The notes under the pieces are model-generated. The model was not told where the DNA came from. It made no database searches and worked only from the letters and a program-made list of their open reading frames with translations. DNA of 14,676 nt, from the NCBI GenBank assembly GCA_964638865.1, contig CAZXBG010000107.1, forward strand, positions 1 through 14,676. Reading direction: 5' to 3'. This stretch comes from UBA7236 sp964638865. GTDB lineage: Bacteria > Bacteroidota > Bacteroidia > Chitinophagales > BACL12. Positions 7,126 through 14,593 of this stretch are shown here, in pieces. Position 1 is the stretch's first letter; each line of letters begins with the position of its first letter. Position numbers and translations under genes: made by a program.

Positions 7126-8984
7126 CGTCCGATATGAATCATCAATACAGAAATATCTGAGGGGGAAACGCCGCTAATTCTGCTTGCTTGTCCCAGGGTT
7201 TTAGGTTTAATTTTAGTGAGTTTTTCTCTTGCTTCGAGGGAGATGGAGTGTATCTGACTATAATTGATAGTTTCGTGTATCAGAATATTTTCCAATCTCT
7301 GCATTTTGTCAACTAACTCTTTTTCCTTAGTAATATAGTTTTCGTATTTAATAGTAATTTCTGCCTGTTCGAAAAATTCCTCCTCAAACGAATTAAACAT
7401 GGTATCTACTGCTAAGTTAATGCCTTTGAAATCTGCCAGTGCAATATGTGGTCTTGCCAAAAGAGCAGCAATTTTTGATTTTTGTTTGATAGGTGCAGAA
7501 CCTTTTTGTTCCAGCAATCCATTTATCTGATCCGGATCAACGCTTGTTGTTCTTAGGTAAGCGATAAGTTTAGCGGTTGCTGTTAATTTTTCATTTACCC
7601 TTTTCATACGCTCATCAGTTGCTAAACCAATTTTATGTGCTTTTTCTGTAAGCCTTAAATCAGCATTATCCTGACGCAGCAATACTCTGTACTCCGCTCT
7701 GGATGTGAACATACGGTATGGTTCCTCTGTTCCTTTGGTGATAAGATCATCAATCAAAACGCCAATGTATCCTTCACTTCTGTCTATTTCAAAAGGTTCT
7801 TTATCAAAAACAGCAAGATGTGCATTTATACCTGCCATGAGTCCTTGGCACGCAGCTTCTTCATATCCGGTGGTTCCGTTTATTTGACCTGCAAAAAAGA
7901 GGTTTTTAACCAGTTTGGTTTCTAATGTTGAAGTTAATTGCATTGGAGGAAAATAGTCATATTCAATAGCATAGCCGGGTCTGAACATTTTTACATTTTC
8001 AAAACCTACAATTTTTTGGAGTGCAGCGTATTGAACTTCCTCCGGCAGACTTGTAGAAAATCCATTAACATAAACCTCTACCGTGTTCCAACCTTCTGGT
8101 TCCACAAAGATCTGATGCCTGTCTTTTGATGCAAAACGATCTATTTTATCTTCAATAGAAGGGCAATATCTTGGTCCCGGACCTTTTATCCTGCCCGAAT
8201 ACATTGGAGATTTTTCAAACCCCTTTTTTAGTTCAGCGTGAACGGCCTCTGAAGTGTAGGTAATATAGCAGCTTCTTTGTTTTTTTAGGGCAGTAGTATT
8301 GGTAAAAGAGAACTTTCCGGGATTTTCATCTCCTTTTTGTTCCTCCATACGGGTATAATTTAAACTTCTTCCATCTAATCTGGGAGGTGTTCCTGTTTTC
8401 ATTCTTCCACTTTCAAAACCCAATGATATCAATTGTTCGGTGATTCCGGTTGCGGATTTTTCTGCCATACGTCCGCCACCGAAGTTCTTTTCCCCTATAT
8501 GAATCAATCCGTTTAAAAAGGTGCCGTTGGTAAGCACTACCGATTTTGACCTTATTTCTAAACCCATTGAAGTTTTAACACCTCTGATAGCGCCATTCTT
8601 TACAATTAACCCGGCAACAGTATCCTGCCAAAAATCCACATTGGGTGTTTGTTCTAGTTTATTGCGCCATTCCCCAGCAAATAGCATTCTGTCGCTTTGC
8701 GCTCTGGGACTCCACATAGCAGGACCTTTAGATATATTCAGCATGCGGAATTGTATCATCGTTTTATCGGTAACAATACCGGAATATCCTCCCAATGCAT
8801 CAATTTCCCTCACGATTTGTCCCTTTGCAACACCGCCCATGGCTGGGTTGCAGCTCATTTGCGCTATGGTTTGCATATTCATGGTAACCAGCAGCACAGC
8901 GGAGCCCATGTTGGCTGCAGCGGCCGCGGCTTCACATCCGGCATGACCGGCACCCACTACTATTACATCGTATTCTTTGAACAT
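7122..8984 (-). CDS. mnmG: tRNA uridine-5-carboxymethylaminomethyl(34) synthesis enzyme MnmG
   Basis: The FAD-dependent partner of MnmE. Together they install the (carboxymethyl)aminomethyl group on U34 of tRNAs that read two-fold degenerate codons. At 620 aa it is full length. It has the Rossmann FAD motif GAGHAGCE (11-18), CNPAMGGVAKGQIVREIDAL with Cys45, GRMKTGTPPRLDGRSLNY (193-210), RYCPSIEDKIDRF with Cys274 (the two Cys matching the conserved redox/catalytic pair), GYEEAACQGLMAGINAHL, and the C-terminal MnmE- and tRNA-binding region (SRAEYRVLLRQDNADLRLTE ... KTLGQASRISGVSP). It overlaps the downstream lipoprotein gene by 4 nt. It is preceded by a 93-nt gap containing two parS sites, a placement reminiscent of the gidA-parAB neighbourhood of many origins. 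No rsmG follows it. Confidence 0.98.
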   Translation of the reverse strand: MFKEYDVIVVGAGHAGCEAAAAAANMGSAVLLVTMNMQTIAQMSCNPAMGGVAKGQIVREIDALGGYSGIVTDKTMIQFRMLNISKGPAMWSPRAQSDRMLFAGEWRNKLEQTPNVDFWQDTVAGLIVKNGAIRGVKTSMGLEIRSKSVVLTNGTFLNGLIHIGEKNFGGGRMAEKSATGITEQLISLGFESGRMKTGTPPRLDGRSLNYTRMEEQKGDENPGKFSFTNTTALKKQRSCYITYTSEAVHAELKKGFEKSPMYSGRIKGPGPRYCPSIEDKIDRFASKDRHQIFVEPEGWNTVEVYVNGFSTSLPEEVQYAALQKIVGFENVKMFRPGYAIEYDYFPPMQLTSTLETKLVKNLFFAGQINGTTGYEEAACQGLMAGINAHLAVFDKEPFEIDRSEGYIGVLIDDLITKGTEEPYRMFTSRAEYRVLLRQDNADLRLTEKAHKIGLATDERMKRVNEKLTATAKLIAYLRTTSVDPDQINGLLEQKGSAPIKQKSKIAALLARPHIALADFKGINLAVDTMFNSFEEEFFEQAEITIKYENYITKEKELVDKMQRLENILIHETINYSQIHSISLEAREKLTKIKPKTLGQASRISGVSPSDISVLMIHIGR

Positions 8985-8991
8985 GTTGTTA

Positions 8992-8999
8992 CAAAGGTA
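8992..8999 (-). promoter_or_regulatory. Candidate -7 element upstream of mnmG
   Basis: The minus strand reads TACCTTTG, an exact match to TAnnTTTG. It ends 7 nt before the mnmG ATG, so a transcript starting here would have almost no leader. At the -33 position only a TTTC (17-nt spacer) is present, next to the first parS site. It could give a near-leaderless mnmG transcript; otherwise mnmG is read through from the DUF4175 operon. Confidence 0.35.
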
Positions 9000-9019
9000 A
9001 AGATTTTATAAGCGATGAA

Positions 9020-9035
9020 AGTTCCACGTGGAACA
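9020..9035. promoter_or_regulatory. parS site 1 (ParB-binding centromere sequence)
   Basis: AGTTCCACGTGGAACA contains the perfect 14-bp palindrome GTTCCACGTGGAAC and matches the bacterial parS consensus TGTTCCACGTGGAACA at 15 of 16 positions. parS is bound by ParB, which spreads along DNA, loads SMC and works with ParA in origin segregation. It lies in the ybeY-mnmG intergenic region. Confidence 0.92.
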
Positions 9036-9058
9036 TTACCAAGAAATCAAATGTCGTT

Positions 9059-9074
9059 TGTTCCACGTGGAACT
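9059..9074. promoter_or_regulatory. parS site 2 (ParB-binding centromere sequence)
   Basis: TGTTCCACGTGGAACT holds the same perfect 14-bp palindrome and matches the parS consensus at 15 of 16 positions; the one mismatch is at the opposite end from that in site 1. The two palindrome centres are 39 bp apart, and the site ends 4 nt before the ybeY stop codon region. Such a pair by chance is extremely unlikely. Confidence 0.92.
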
Positions 9075-9077
9075 ATT

Positions 9078-9503
9078 TTAGATCTGATTTAGAATAAGGA
9101 GTGCTTCGTCTTCCTTTTTGCGGATCTTCTTTTTTTCTGCATCTGTTTTATCATTGTAACCGAGAAGATGGAGAATTCCGTGAATCATTACTCGCTGAAG
9201 CTCGGAATTAAAGTCGGCTTTAAATTTTTCGGCGTTTGCTTTAACTCTCTCGATACTTATAAAGATATCGCCGGAAATGTAGTGCCCTGAATTGTAGTTG
9301 AAGGTGATTATATCAGTAAAAGTGCTATGATTCAGGTATTTTTTGTTAAGGTCGGCGAGGAACGTGTCATTAGAAAAAATGAATTGAATTTCGGAGGGAA
9401 ATTTGTGGTTGGCAATAATAATCCGTTCTACCCAGGTGCGATGCCTCACGGTTTGTTTTAATTTGAAGGTAGTATTATTAGAGACAAAAGAAACCTTGCT
9501 CAT
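9078..9503 (-). CDS. ybeY: rRNA maturation factor / endoribonuclease YbeY (variant metal site)
   Basis: A 141-residue YbeY/UPF0054 protein, a metal-dependent endoribonuclease family involved in 16S rRNA 3'-end maturation and 70S quality control. The family region LNKKYLNHSTFTDIITFNY (52-70) and the metal motif HGILHLLGYND (108-118) are clear. Two key positions differ from E. coli YbeY: the third metal ligand His is Asp118, and the conserved Arg after Tyr in the YR...TDVLSF region is Leu57. As far as I recall such changes are common in Bacteroidota YbeY, so this is probably a lineage form and not a decayed gene. Its ATG overlaps the upstream HATPase stop by one base (TGATG), implying translational coupling. 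Confidence 0.93.
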   Translation of the reverse strand: MSKVSFVSNNTTFKLKQTVRHRTWVERIIIANHKFPSEIQFIFSNDTFLADLNKKYLNHSTFTDIITFNYNSGHYISGDIFISIERVKANAEKFKADFNSELQRVMIHGILHLLGYNDKTDAEKKKIRKKEDEALLILNQI

Positions 9504-9913
9504 CAGAGGCGGAATTGGATTTCAACCTTACTGCCGTCGTTTGAAAAAACAACAAGGTCGGAAAGATGTTTCATCAGAAAAATACCTCTTCCACCTGTAT
9601 TTTCAATGTTTTCGGGAGCTGTAGGGTCGGGAAGATTGGAAAAATCGAAGCCGCAACCCTGATCTTTTATCAGGCAGGTGAGTTTGTTGCTCTCCTTTTT
9701 AATGGAAATGGTGACTTCTTTATTGCTATCAGATTTATTGCCATGCAGAATTGCATTGTTTACTGCTTCCGTAATACAAACCAGAATATTTCCATATACC
9801 TCGTCAGCAATTTCCAATTTATTTCTAACCTCTTCAATAAAAGGTTCGATAAGGACTATGTTAGCAGGTTGAGATTTAAGAGAAATATGTTTCGTTATAT
9901 GTTCTACCGACAT
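9503..9913 (-). CDS. RsbW/SpoIIAB-like ATP-binding protein (anti-sigma factor kinase family)
   Basis: A 136-residue stand-alone GHKL ATPase of the HATPase_c_2 type. It shows the N box EAVNNAILHGN (49-59), the G1 box DQGCGFD (84-90) and the G2 box GGRGIFLMKHLSD (107-119). There is no sensor, receiver or dimerisation domain, as in RsbW and SpoIIAB, which bind a sigma factor and phosphorylate an antagonist. No sigma factor, STAS-domain antagonist or PP2C phosphatase is visible in the window, so its partner must be elsewhere or it may do something else. It lies 9 nt after the DUF4175 stop and overlaps ybeY by one base, so it belongs to this operon. Cytoplasmic. Confidence 0.9.
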   Translation of the reverse strand: MSVEHITKHISLKSQPANIVLIEPFIEEVRNKLEIADEVYGNILVCITEAVNNAILHGNKSDSNKEVTISIKKESNKLTCLIKDQGCGFDFSNLPDPTAPENIENTGGRGIFLMKHLSDLVVFSNDGSKVEIQFRL

Positions 9914-9922
9914 TTACAGTGT

Positions 9923-12900
9923 TTAGTAGGTTATCGACCGTAAATATTCTTCTACTAAATTTTTGTAAAAAGGTTTCAATTCCGGCGAAACGGTTTTATA
10001 AAGGTCTGATTCTGCGTTGCGTTTTTTTAGATATTCTTCTATTGCAGGAGGCAAAGGTCTTGTAATTTCATTAGCCGTATTGGATTTTCTTTCATTATCC
10101 ATTTTTCGTTTGCGGTCCGATTCTTCTGCTTCCAATAAACGGGTTAGAATTTCCTGCTGGCGCTTAAGCGTTTCGGTAGTCAATTGTTTGTTTACAATAT
10201 CTTCCTCCGTTTTATCCATTTGATCGGCCAATTGTTGTAATTGTTTGGCGAGTTTACCTTCTTCGGTATTTCCTCCACCCATTTGCTCTGCCATTTTCTG
10301 GATGGCATCTCTGATTGCAGCTTGTTTTTGGGCCATTTCAGCCAAATCCTTACTCATGCCAGATTTTTCACCCTTTTGTTTTCCACCTTCCATGTCACCC
10401 TTCATCTTATTGATTTGATCGTTGAGCTGTTTTTGCATTTCACCTAAGGATGGCATTTCCGATTGTTTGCTGCCTCCGGGTTTTTGACACATTTGAGAAC
10501 CCGGCATCGACTTCGCCATTTGTTCCTGCATTTGTTGCATCACTTCATCAAGCATTAATGCCAGATTGTTATACCCTGTCATTGCAAGTTGCTGATATAA
10601 ATTCGATTCATTTACTTGTCTCTCTCCCATCTGCTCCACACTTTTATTGAGGTTGCGATTCACATCGGTGATCTCTCTTGTAATAAAAGTACTGATTTGC
10701 ATTACCCGTTTAGCAAGGGCCATAAGGCTGTCTTCTACCATTTTGGTGTCCTCTTTGATCTTCTGCTGCTCAGCCATTAGGTCTACAAATTTTGGGTTGT
10801 TGGTTTTAATGCCCTTCACATCATCCATCAACTTTTCCTGATCTACAGAAAGTTTGATAAGATTATCTAACAACCGACTTAAGGCATTCATATCCTCCTG
10901 CTGTTGCTCCATGCTCTGCTGACTCATTTGCTGCTGCATTTTTTGTGCAAGGTCTTTCATTTCCTGTGAGGCACTTTTCTGACTTTGCGCAGCTTGTTTC
11001 TTGTTGTCTTGTTTAATTTGTTCTGATGATTTTTCCAGATTTTGTTCAATGGATTCTTCCTGTTGTTCGGTGTTCTCCATATCTTTTTGCTGCTCAAGTT
11101 CCTTGTTCATTTCTCGCATTTCTTCCATATCTTTTTGGATATCGTCGAACTTTTTGTTTATATCTTCCTGTTTCTCAAGGTTTTCTGCATTATCTGATTT
11201 TTTATCCTCTGTTTTTTTGCTTAGTTCTTCCTGTTTTTCGGCGAGTTCGTTCAGCTTGTCTACAGTTTCCTGCATTTTTTGCTCCATTTCCATTTGTTTG
11301 AACAATTCGAGCATTCTATCTAGTTCATTCTCAACCTGTTCGTTGTTCATTTGCATTTTTTCCATCTCCTCCAAACTCTGTTCTTTATTGAGTTTTTCCA
11401 TCAGTTTCTCCAGTTCTTCCATCAGTTTCTTCATTTCATCCGGAACAACTTCCTCAAACATTTTTTCTAATTTTTCCTGTTTTTCGAGAATGTCGGGATT
11501 CGGCTCCATGTATTCTTTCTGCATATCCAGATTGTCTTTGAACTCTTCTGTCAGTTCTTCGACAGACTGCTGCACATTTTGATTTTTTTGAAGCAGTTTT
11601 TCAATTTCCTTTTTATCCTCCCAATTCAATTCTTTTTTATCAAAAAGTTTTTCCTCCAGTTTATCAGATTGTTTTTTGATGTCTTTAATATCATCCAATA
11701 TATTATCGAGCTTATCTTTTATGGAGGAGTTTGCATCCTCTTTCATTTGTTCCAACTCCTCGAGTGTAGGCACCAGGAATTGCATAGAAGCGGTTCTGGC
11801 CGACTTGCTGCCGTGTATTGCGTCATTATCCCATACCTCAAAATAATAGGTAACACGATCGCCGGGCTGAAGAGTTTTGGCTCTGAGATCGAAGGCGTGT
11901 GTGAAACGGTTATTTTTTATTCCTTTGGGAATTGCAATGGGTGTAGCATTTTCTTCTTTAATGAAATAGTTTTTACCGGCATCCATCGATTCAATATTGT
12001 ATTTGAACACCATATTTTTAAATCCGTAGTCGTCGTTTATCTCCCCCAAAAAATAAAGAAATTTTTCGTCAAGACTATCTTTGAACTGTTCCGCCGTAAT
12101 TTCAGGGAAAAGGTCGGGAATTACGGTAATATTATAGCTGATGGTATCTCTGTTGTACACTTTTCCGTTTGCGATACCAATTTTATAAAGCTCATTCACC
12201 ATTGCCTTTCTGCTGATGTTAAACGTGGAACCTCCGCTATTGGAGGCATTCATTTTGCCATTTTCAAAAAAGAGTTCGATATGGTCGGTATTTTCTGTAT
12301 TAAATATCCATTCCAGGTTTGTTCCTTCTGGAATGAGCAGATCTCCGGTGTTTTGGACTGTTTCGTCCTTAATTCCGGTATAGTCCGGGTAATTTAATTT
12401 TACGGAAAAATTCAGCAAAGTAGGTTTAGGAACTACTTCTAAAGTGTATTCCTTTGAATCGAAACCATTTGCAAGAAAATGGAAATCAGTTTTTTCGGGA
12501 ACCTTGTTAAAAAGATAGGAATAAACGTCTTTTTGGTCCTTTACCATAGTGTAGGACCCTGTTTCGGTAACTATAACTACTTGTTCCGGTAAAACGGAGC
12601 CGAGTATTTTTAGAGACAATTCAAAGTCGTCGTATTGCACCACCTCCAATTCTTTATTTACAATACTGAAGGTAAAAGGAGCTTGTTTTTCGAAGGCAGT
12701 ATTATTCTTTAAGAAACGGAAGTTGCTCTCTCTCAATATGTTAGGTGCAGCAAATAAAATAAAAACAAAAACAGCAAGAGGAGGTAATGCGTATTTGAGA
12801 TATTTTTTATTCTTATTAAGATCGATGGCAAGGGTAAATGGAACAGGTTTTATTTTTTCTATTTTTTGGTTTATGCCGGCTTCTATCAGCGTTGCGTTTG

Positions 12901-13273
12901 CCCCTCCAATTTCCTGTTCCTTTAGTTGGAGGATATTGATCAGCTTATCTTGAATTTCGCTGAAATGGTCGCCAATAATGCTTGCAGCTGTTTTATGATC
13001 TATAAGTTTGCCCAGTTTTTGATATTTGAGTAAGGGAGTGATAAGGCGAGCAAATAATAAATAGGCAGATCCAAGCAAAAACCCATAAAAAAGTATCTTG
13101 CGCACGGTTTCAGAAAAATAGAAACGATATTCCAGTAAACTGAATAGCAGATAAGCACTGAAAAGGATAGCGGCGGAGAATAAAATTCCCCTAATGAGCT
13201 GATTTAAATAATACTTCCGGATGAAGGCATCCAGTTTGGTGATCAATATATTGTAGTTGCTCTGATTTTCCAT
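9923..13273 (-). CDS. DUF4175 family membrane protein with long coiled coil
   Basis: A 1116-residue protein resembling the large DUF4175 proteins common in Bacteroidota, function unknown. Three hydrophobic segments lie at about 27-48, 57-80 and 160-180. A beta-rich region (about 181-500) follows, probably periplasmic. From about 500 to 1070 the sequence is dominated by Glu, Lys, Gln and Met with heptad-like helices (LDNILDDIKDIKKQSDKLEE, QKMQQQMSQQSMEQQQED), a very long coiled coil. A short Pro-containing tail (RPLPPAIEEYLKKRNAESDL ... FYKNLVEEYLRSI) ends the protein. It is the first gene of the run with the HATPase, ybeY and mnmG, which suggests co-expression with translation-related genes. 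The ATG at 13273 is the only sensible start. Family assignment is from overall architecture and context, without a search. Confidence 0.88.
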   Translation of the reverse strand: MENQSNYNILITKLDAFIRKYYLNQLIRGILFSAAILFSAYLLFSLLEYRFYFSETVRKILFYGFLLGSAYLLFARLITPLLKYQKLGKLIDHKTAASIIGDHFSEIQDKLINILQLKEQEIGGANATLIEAGINQKIEKIKPVPFTLAIDLNKNKKYLKYALPPLAVFVFILFAAPNILRESNFRFLKNNTAFEKQAPFTFSIVNKELEVVQYDDFELSLKILGSVLPEQVVIVTETGSYTMVKDQKDVYSYLFNKVPEKTDFHFLANGFDSKEYTLEVVPKPTLLNFSVKLNYPDYTGIKDETVQNTGDLLIPEGTNLEWIFNTENTDHIELFFENGKMNASNSGGSTFNISRKAMVNELYKIGIANGKVYNRDTISYNITVIPDLFPEITAEQFKDSLDEKFLYFLGEINDDYGFKNMVFKYNIESMDAGKNYFIKEENATPIAIPKGIKNNRFTHAFDLRAKTLQPGDRVTYYFEVWDNDAIHGSKSARTASMQFLVPTLEELEQMKEDANSSIKDKLDNILDDIKDIKKQSDKLEEKLFDKKELNWEDKKEIEKLLQKNQNVQQSVEELTEEFKDNLDMQKEYMEPNPDILEKQEKLEKMFEEVVPDEMKKLMEELEKLMEKLNKEQSLEEMEKMQMNNEQVENELDRMLELFKQMEMEQKMQETVDKLNELAEKQEELSKKTEDKKSDNAENLEKQEDINKKFDDIQKDMEEMREMNKELEQQKDMENTEQQEESIEQNLEKSSEQIKQDNKKQAAQSQKSASQEMKDLAQKMQQQMSQQSMEQQQEDMNALSRLLDNLIKLSVDQEKLMDDVKGIKTNNPKFVDLMAEQQKIKEDTKMVEDSLMALAKRVMQISTFITREITDVNRNLNKSVEQMGERQVNESNLYQQLAMTGYNNLALMLDEVMQQMQEQMAKSMPGSQMCQKPGGSKQSEMPSLGEMQKQLNDQINKMKGDMEGGKQKGEKSGMSKDLAEMAQKQAAIRDAIQKMAEQMGGGNTEEGKLAKQLQQLADQMDKTEEDIVNKQLTTETLKRQQEILTRLLEAEESDRKRKMDNERKSNTANEITRPLPPAIEEYLKKRNAESDLYKTVSPELKPFYKNLVEEYLRSITY

Positions 13274-13377
13274 ATAATACCTCTCAACAATATTAACGAT
13301 AATTATACCAATTTTGTGTGGTTGTAACGAAATTTAACTTTCCAAAGTTCAATCCATAAGATTCAAAAGAAGGCAAA

Positions 13378-13413
13378 TTTGCATAATAAGTAAATAATTG
13401 ATGTTTAATTTTG
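13378..13413 (+). promoter_or_regulatory. Weak promoter candidate for the rightward two-gene unit
   Basis: TAATTTTG (13406-13413) matches the TAnnTTTG -7 element, and a TTTG (13378-13381) lies 24 nt upstream, longer than the usual 17-23. A start 5-7 nt after the -7 element would fall on or next to the GTG at 13418, giving a leaderless message. The background is AT-rich, so a chance match is possible. Confidence 0.3.
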
Positions 13414-13417
13414 CAGC

Positions 13418-13783
13418 GTGGCAGATCTGACGAAGGAAGAAATACCGATTGATTTTGATCCGAGATGGATACGGGTTTTGCAAATGATAAAGGATAGGTT
13501 CGGAAGTAAACCGGAGTTGGAAACCATATTGTTTTTAATTGGGATGAATGAATTGGGAAAACTTTCTGATAAATTCACGAAGGAACAAAAACAGGATCTT
13601 ATGCATATTGCGGTATGCAAATTATTGAGTTATCATGGTTTTTATAAATTAGCGGGTTGGGATGATGAAGGTTGGCCGATGTGGGAAATATCTGCTGCAA
13701 TGCCGGAGATGGATACAAGAGAACAGGAAACTTTATTAAAAAAAAATATAATACATTATTTTGAATTAAATGAAATGATATGA
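13418..13783 (+). CDS. Conserved-looking cytoplasmic protein of unknown function
   Basis: A 121-residue soluble protein without signal or membrane segment. The start is the GTG at 13418 (VADLTKEEIPIDFDPRWIRV); an in-frame TAA at 13406 rules out any earlier start. Recognisable segments are FDPRWIRVLQMIKDRFG, ETILFLIGMNELG, FTKEQKQDLMHIAVCKLLS and DDEGWPMWEISAAMPEMDTR. These recall an uncharacterised Bacteroidota family that I know only by pattern. The mostly helical middle and the Trp-rich GWPMW strand are distinctive. Its stop overlaps the start of the prolyl isomerase gene by 4 nt (ATGA), so the two are translationally coupled, which is the only functional hint. Confidence 0.85.
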   Translation: MADLTKEEIPIDFDPRWIRVLQMIKDRFGSKPELETILFLIGMNELGKLSDKFTKEQKQDLMHIAVCKLLSYHGFYKLAGWDDEGWPMWEISAAMPEMDTREQETLLKKNIIHYFELNEMI

Positions 13784-14547
13784 AGTATACACTTATTTTA
13801 ATGATCGGAATTTTTTCTTTAATTGGCTGTAAAGAAAAGGCAGCTGAACCTACAGAACCTGTAAAAGAAATTAGTGCGGAAACCATACCAACTGCAACAG
13901 AAACAATTGATAAAACAAATACAGATACAATGACAAACGAAACAGACGACAAACAATATTATGTAAAAATATCAACCACCTTCGGAGATATGGTTGTTAA
14001 ATTATATAATGAAACACCAAAACACCGCGACAATTTTTTAAAACTTGCAAAAGAAGGATTTTATGATGATTTATTATTTCATCGTGTAATTCCTGAATTT
14101 ATGGTGCAAGGCGGCGATCCCGATTCCAGAGGAGCAGATATGAAAAAAATGCTTGGAAGCGGTGGACCCGGATATACAATTGATGCAGAAATTAAAGGAA
14201 ATCTCTTTCACAAAAAAGGTGCATTGAGTGCGGCGCGTCAGGGCGACCAGGTTAATCCGAAAAAAGAATCTTCCGGTTCACAATTTTATGTTGTGCAGGG
14301 AAAAAAATATACTGATGCTGAATTAACACAAATGGAAATGCAAACAAGATCGGTAATGTCGCCGGAAGCAAAAAAAATATATCGTGAAGTTGGCGGAACA
14401 CCCTTTTTAGATAATAATTATACGGTGTTTGGCGAAGTAGTAAAAGGCCTAGAAGTAATTGATAAAATTGCCGCAGTAAAAACAATGCCCGGCGACAGAC
14501 CAGCTACAGATGTGAAAATGCGGATGACTGTTGTGGAGAGTTATTAA
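13780..14547 (+). CDS. Cyclophilin-type peptidyl-prolyl isomerase lipoprotein
   Basis: A 255-residue envelope foldase that catalyses cis-trans isomerisation of Xaa-Pro bonds. A short signal peptide ends in the lipobox LIGC with Cys17, followed by a Thr/Glu/Pro-rich linker (18-58) that would tether the domain to a membrane. The cyclophilin domain spans about 60-255. It has the active-site segment FHRVIPEFMVQGGDP (100-114) with the conserved Arg102 and Gln110, then GALSAAR and GSQFYV. An insertion of about 30 residues (174-206, YTDAELTQMEMQTRS ...) precedes FLDNNYTVFGEVVKGLEVID; I recall it as usual in Bacteroidota homologues. It follows the unknown gene with a 4-nt overlap and ends before a strong terminator. 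Confidence 0.95.
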   Translation: MKYTLILMIGIFSLIGCKEKAAEPTEPVKEISAETIPTATETIDKTNTDTMTNETDDKQYYVKISTTFGDMVVKLYNETPKHRDNFLKLAKEGFYDDLLFHRVIPEFMVQGGDPDSRGADMKKMLGSGGPGYTIDAEIKGNLFHKKGALSAARQGDQVNPKKESSGSQFYVVQGKKYTDAELTQMEMQTRSVMSPEAKKIYREVGGTPFLDNNYTVFGEVVKGLEVIDKIAAVKTMPGDRPATDVKMRMTVVESY

Positions 14548-14565
14548 TGAAAGATAAGTTTATTA

Positions 14566-14593
14566 AAAGCGGGAAGAAATTTCCGCTTTTTTT
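14566..14593 (+). terminator. Intrinsic terminator after the prolyl isomerase gene
   Basis: A 10-bp stem (14566-14575 with 14580-14589, one G-T pair) closes on a GAAA loop and its 3' arm runs into seven T residues (14587-14593). It begins 19 nt after the stop codon. No gene was seen between 14594 and the end. Confidence 0.85.

Noticed and set aside
8521..9011. Plus-strand open frames opposite the N-terminus of mnmG
   Set aside because: They mirror highly conserved mnmG codons and also run across the upstream region without a credible start or family.
11001..11582. A 193-aa Ser/Cys/Phe-rich open frame on the plus strand
   Set aside because: It is antisense to the Glu/Lys/Gln-rich coiled coil of the DUF4175 gene; its biased composition is the mirror of those codons.
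10880..11760. Repetitive purine-rich minus strand suggesting a DNA repeat array
   Set aside because: The pattern comes from Glu/Lys/Gln/Met codons of a coiled coil; no fixed-period DNA repeat is present.
11579..12397. A 272-aa plus-strand open frame
   Set aside because: It runs opposite the well-supported DUF4175 gene, has no recognisable domain and its Phe/Ile-rich composition fits an antisense shadow.
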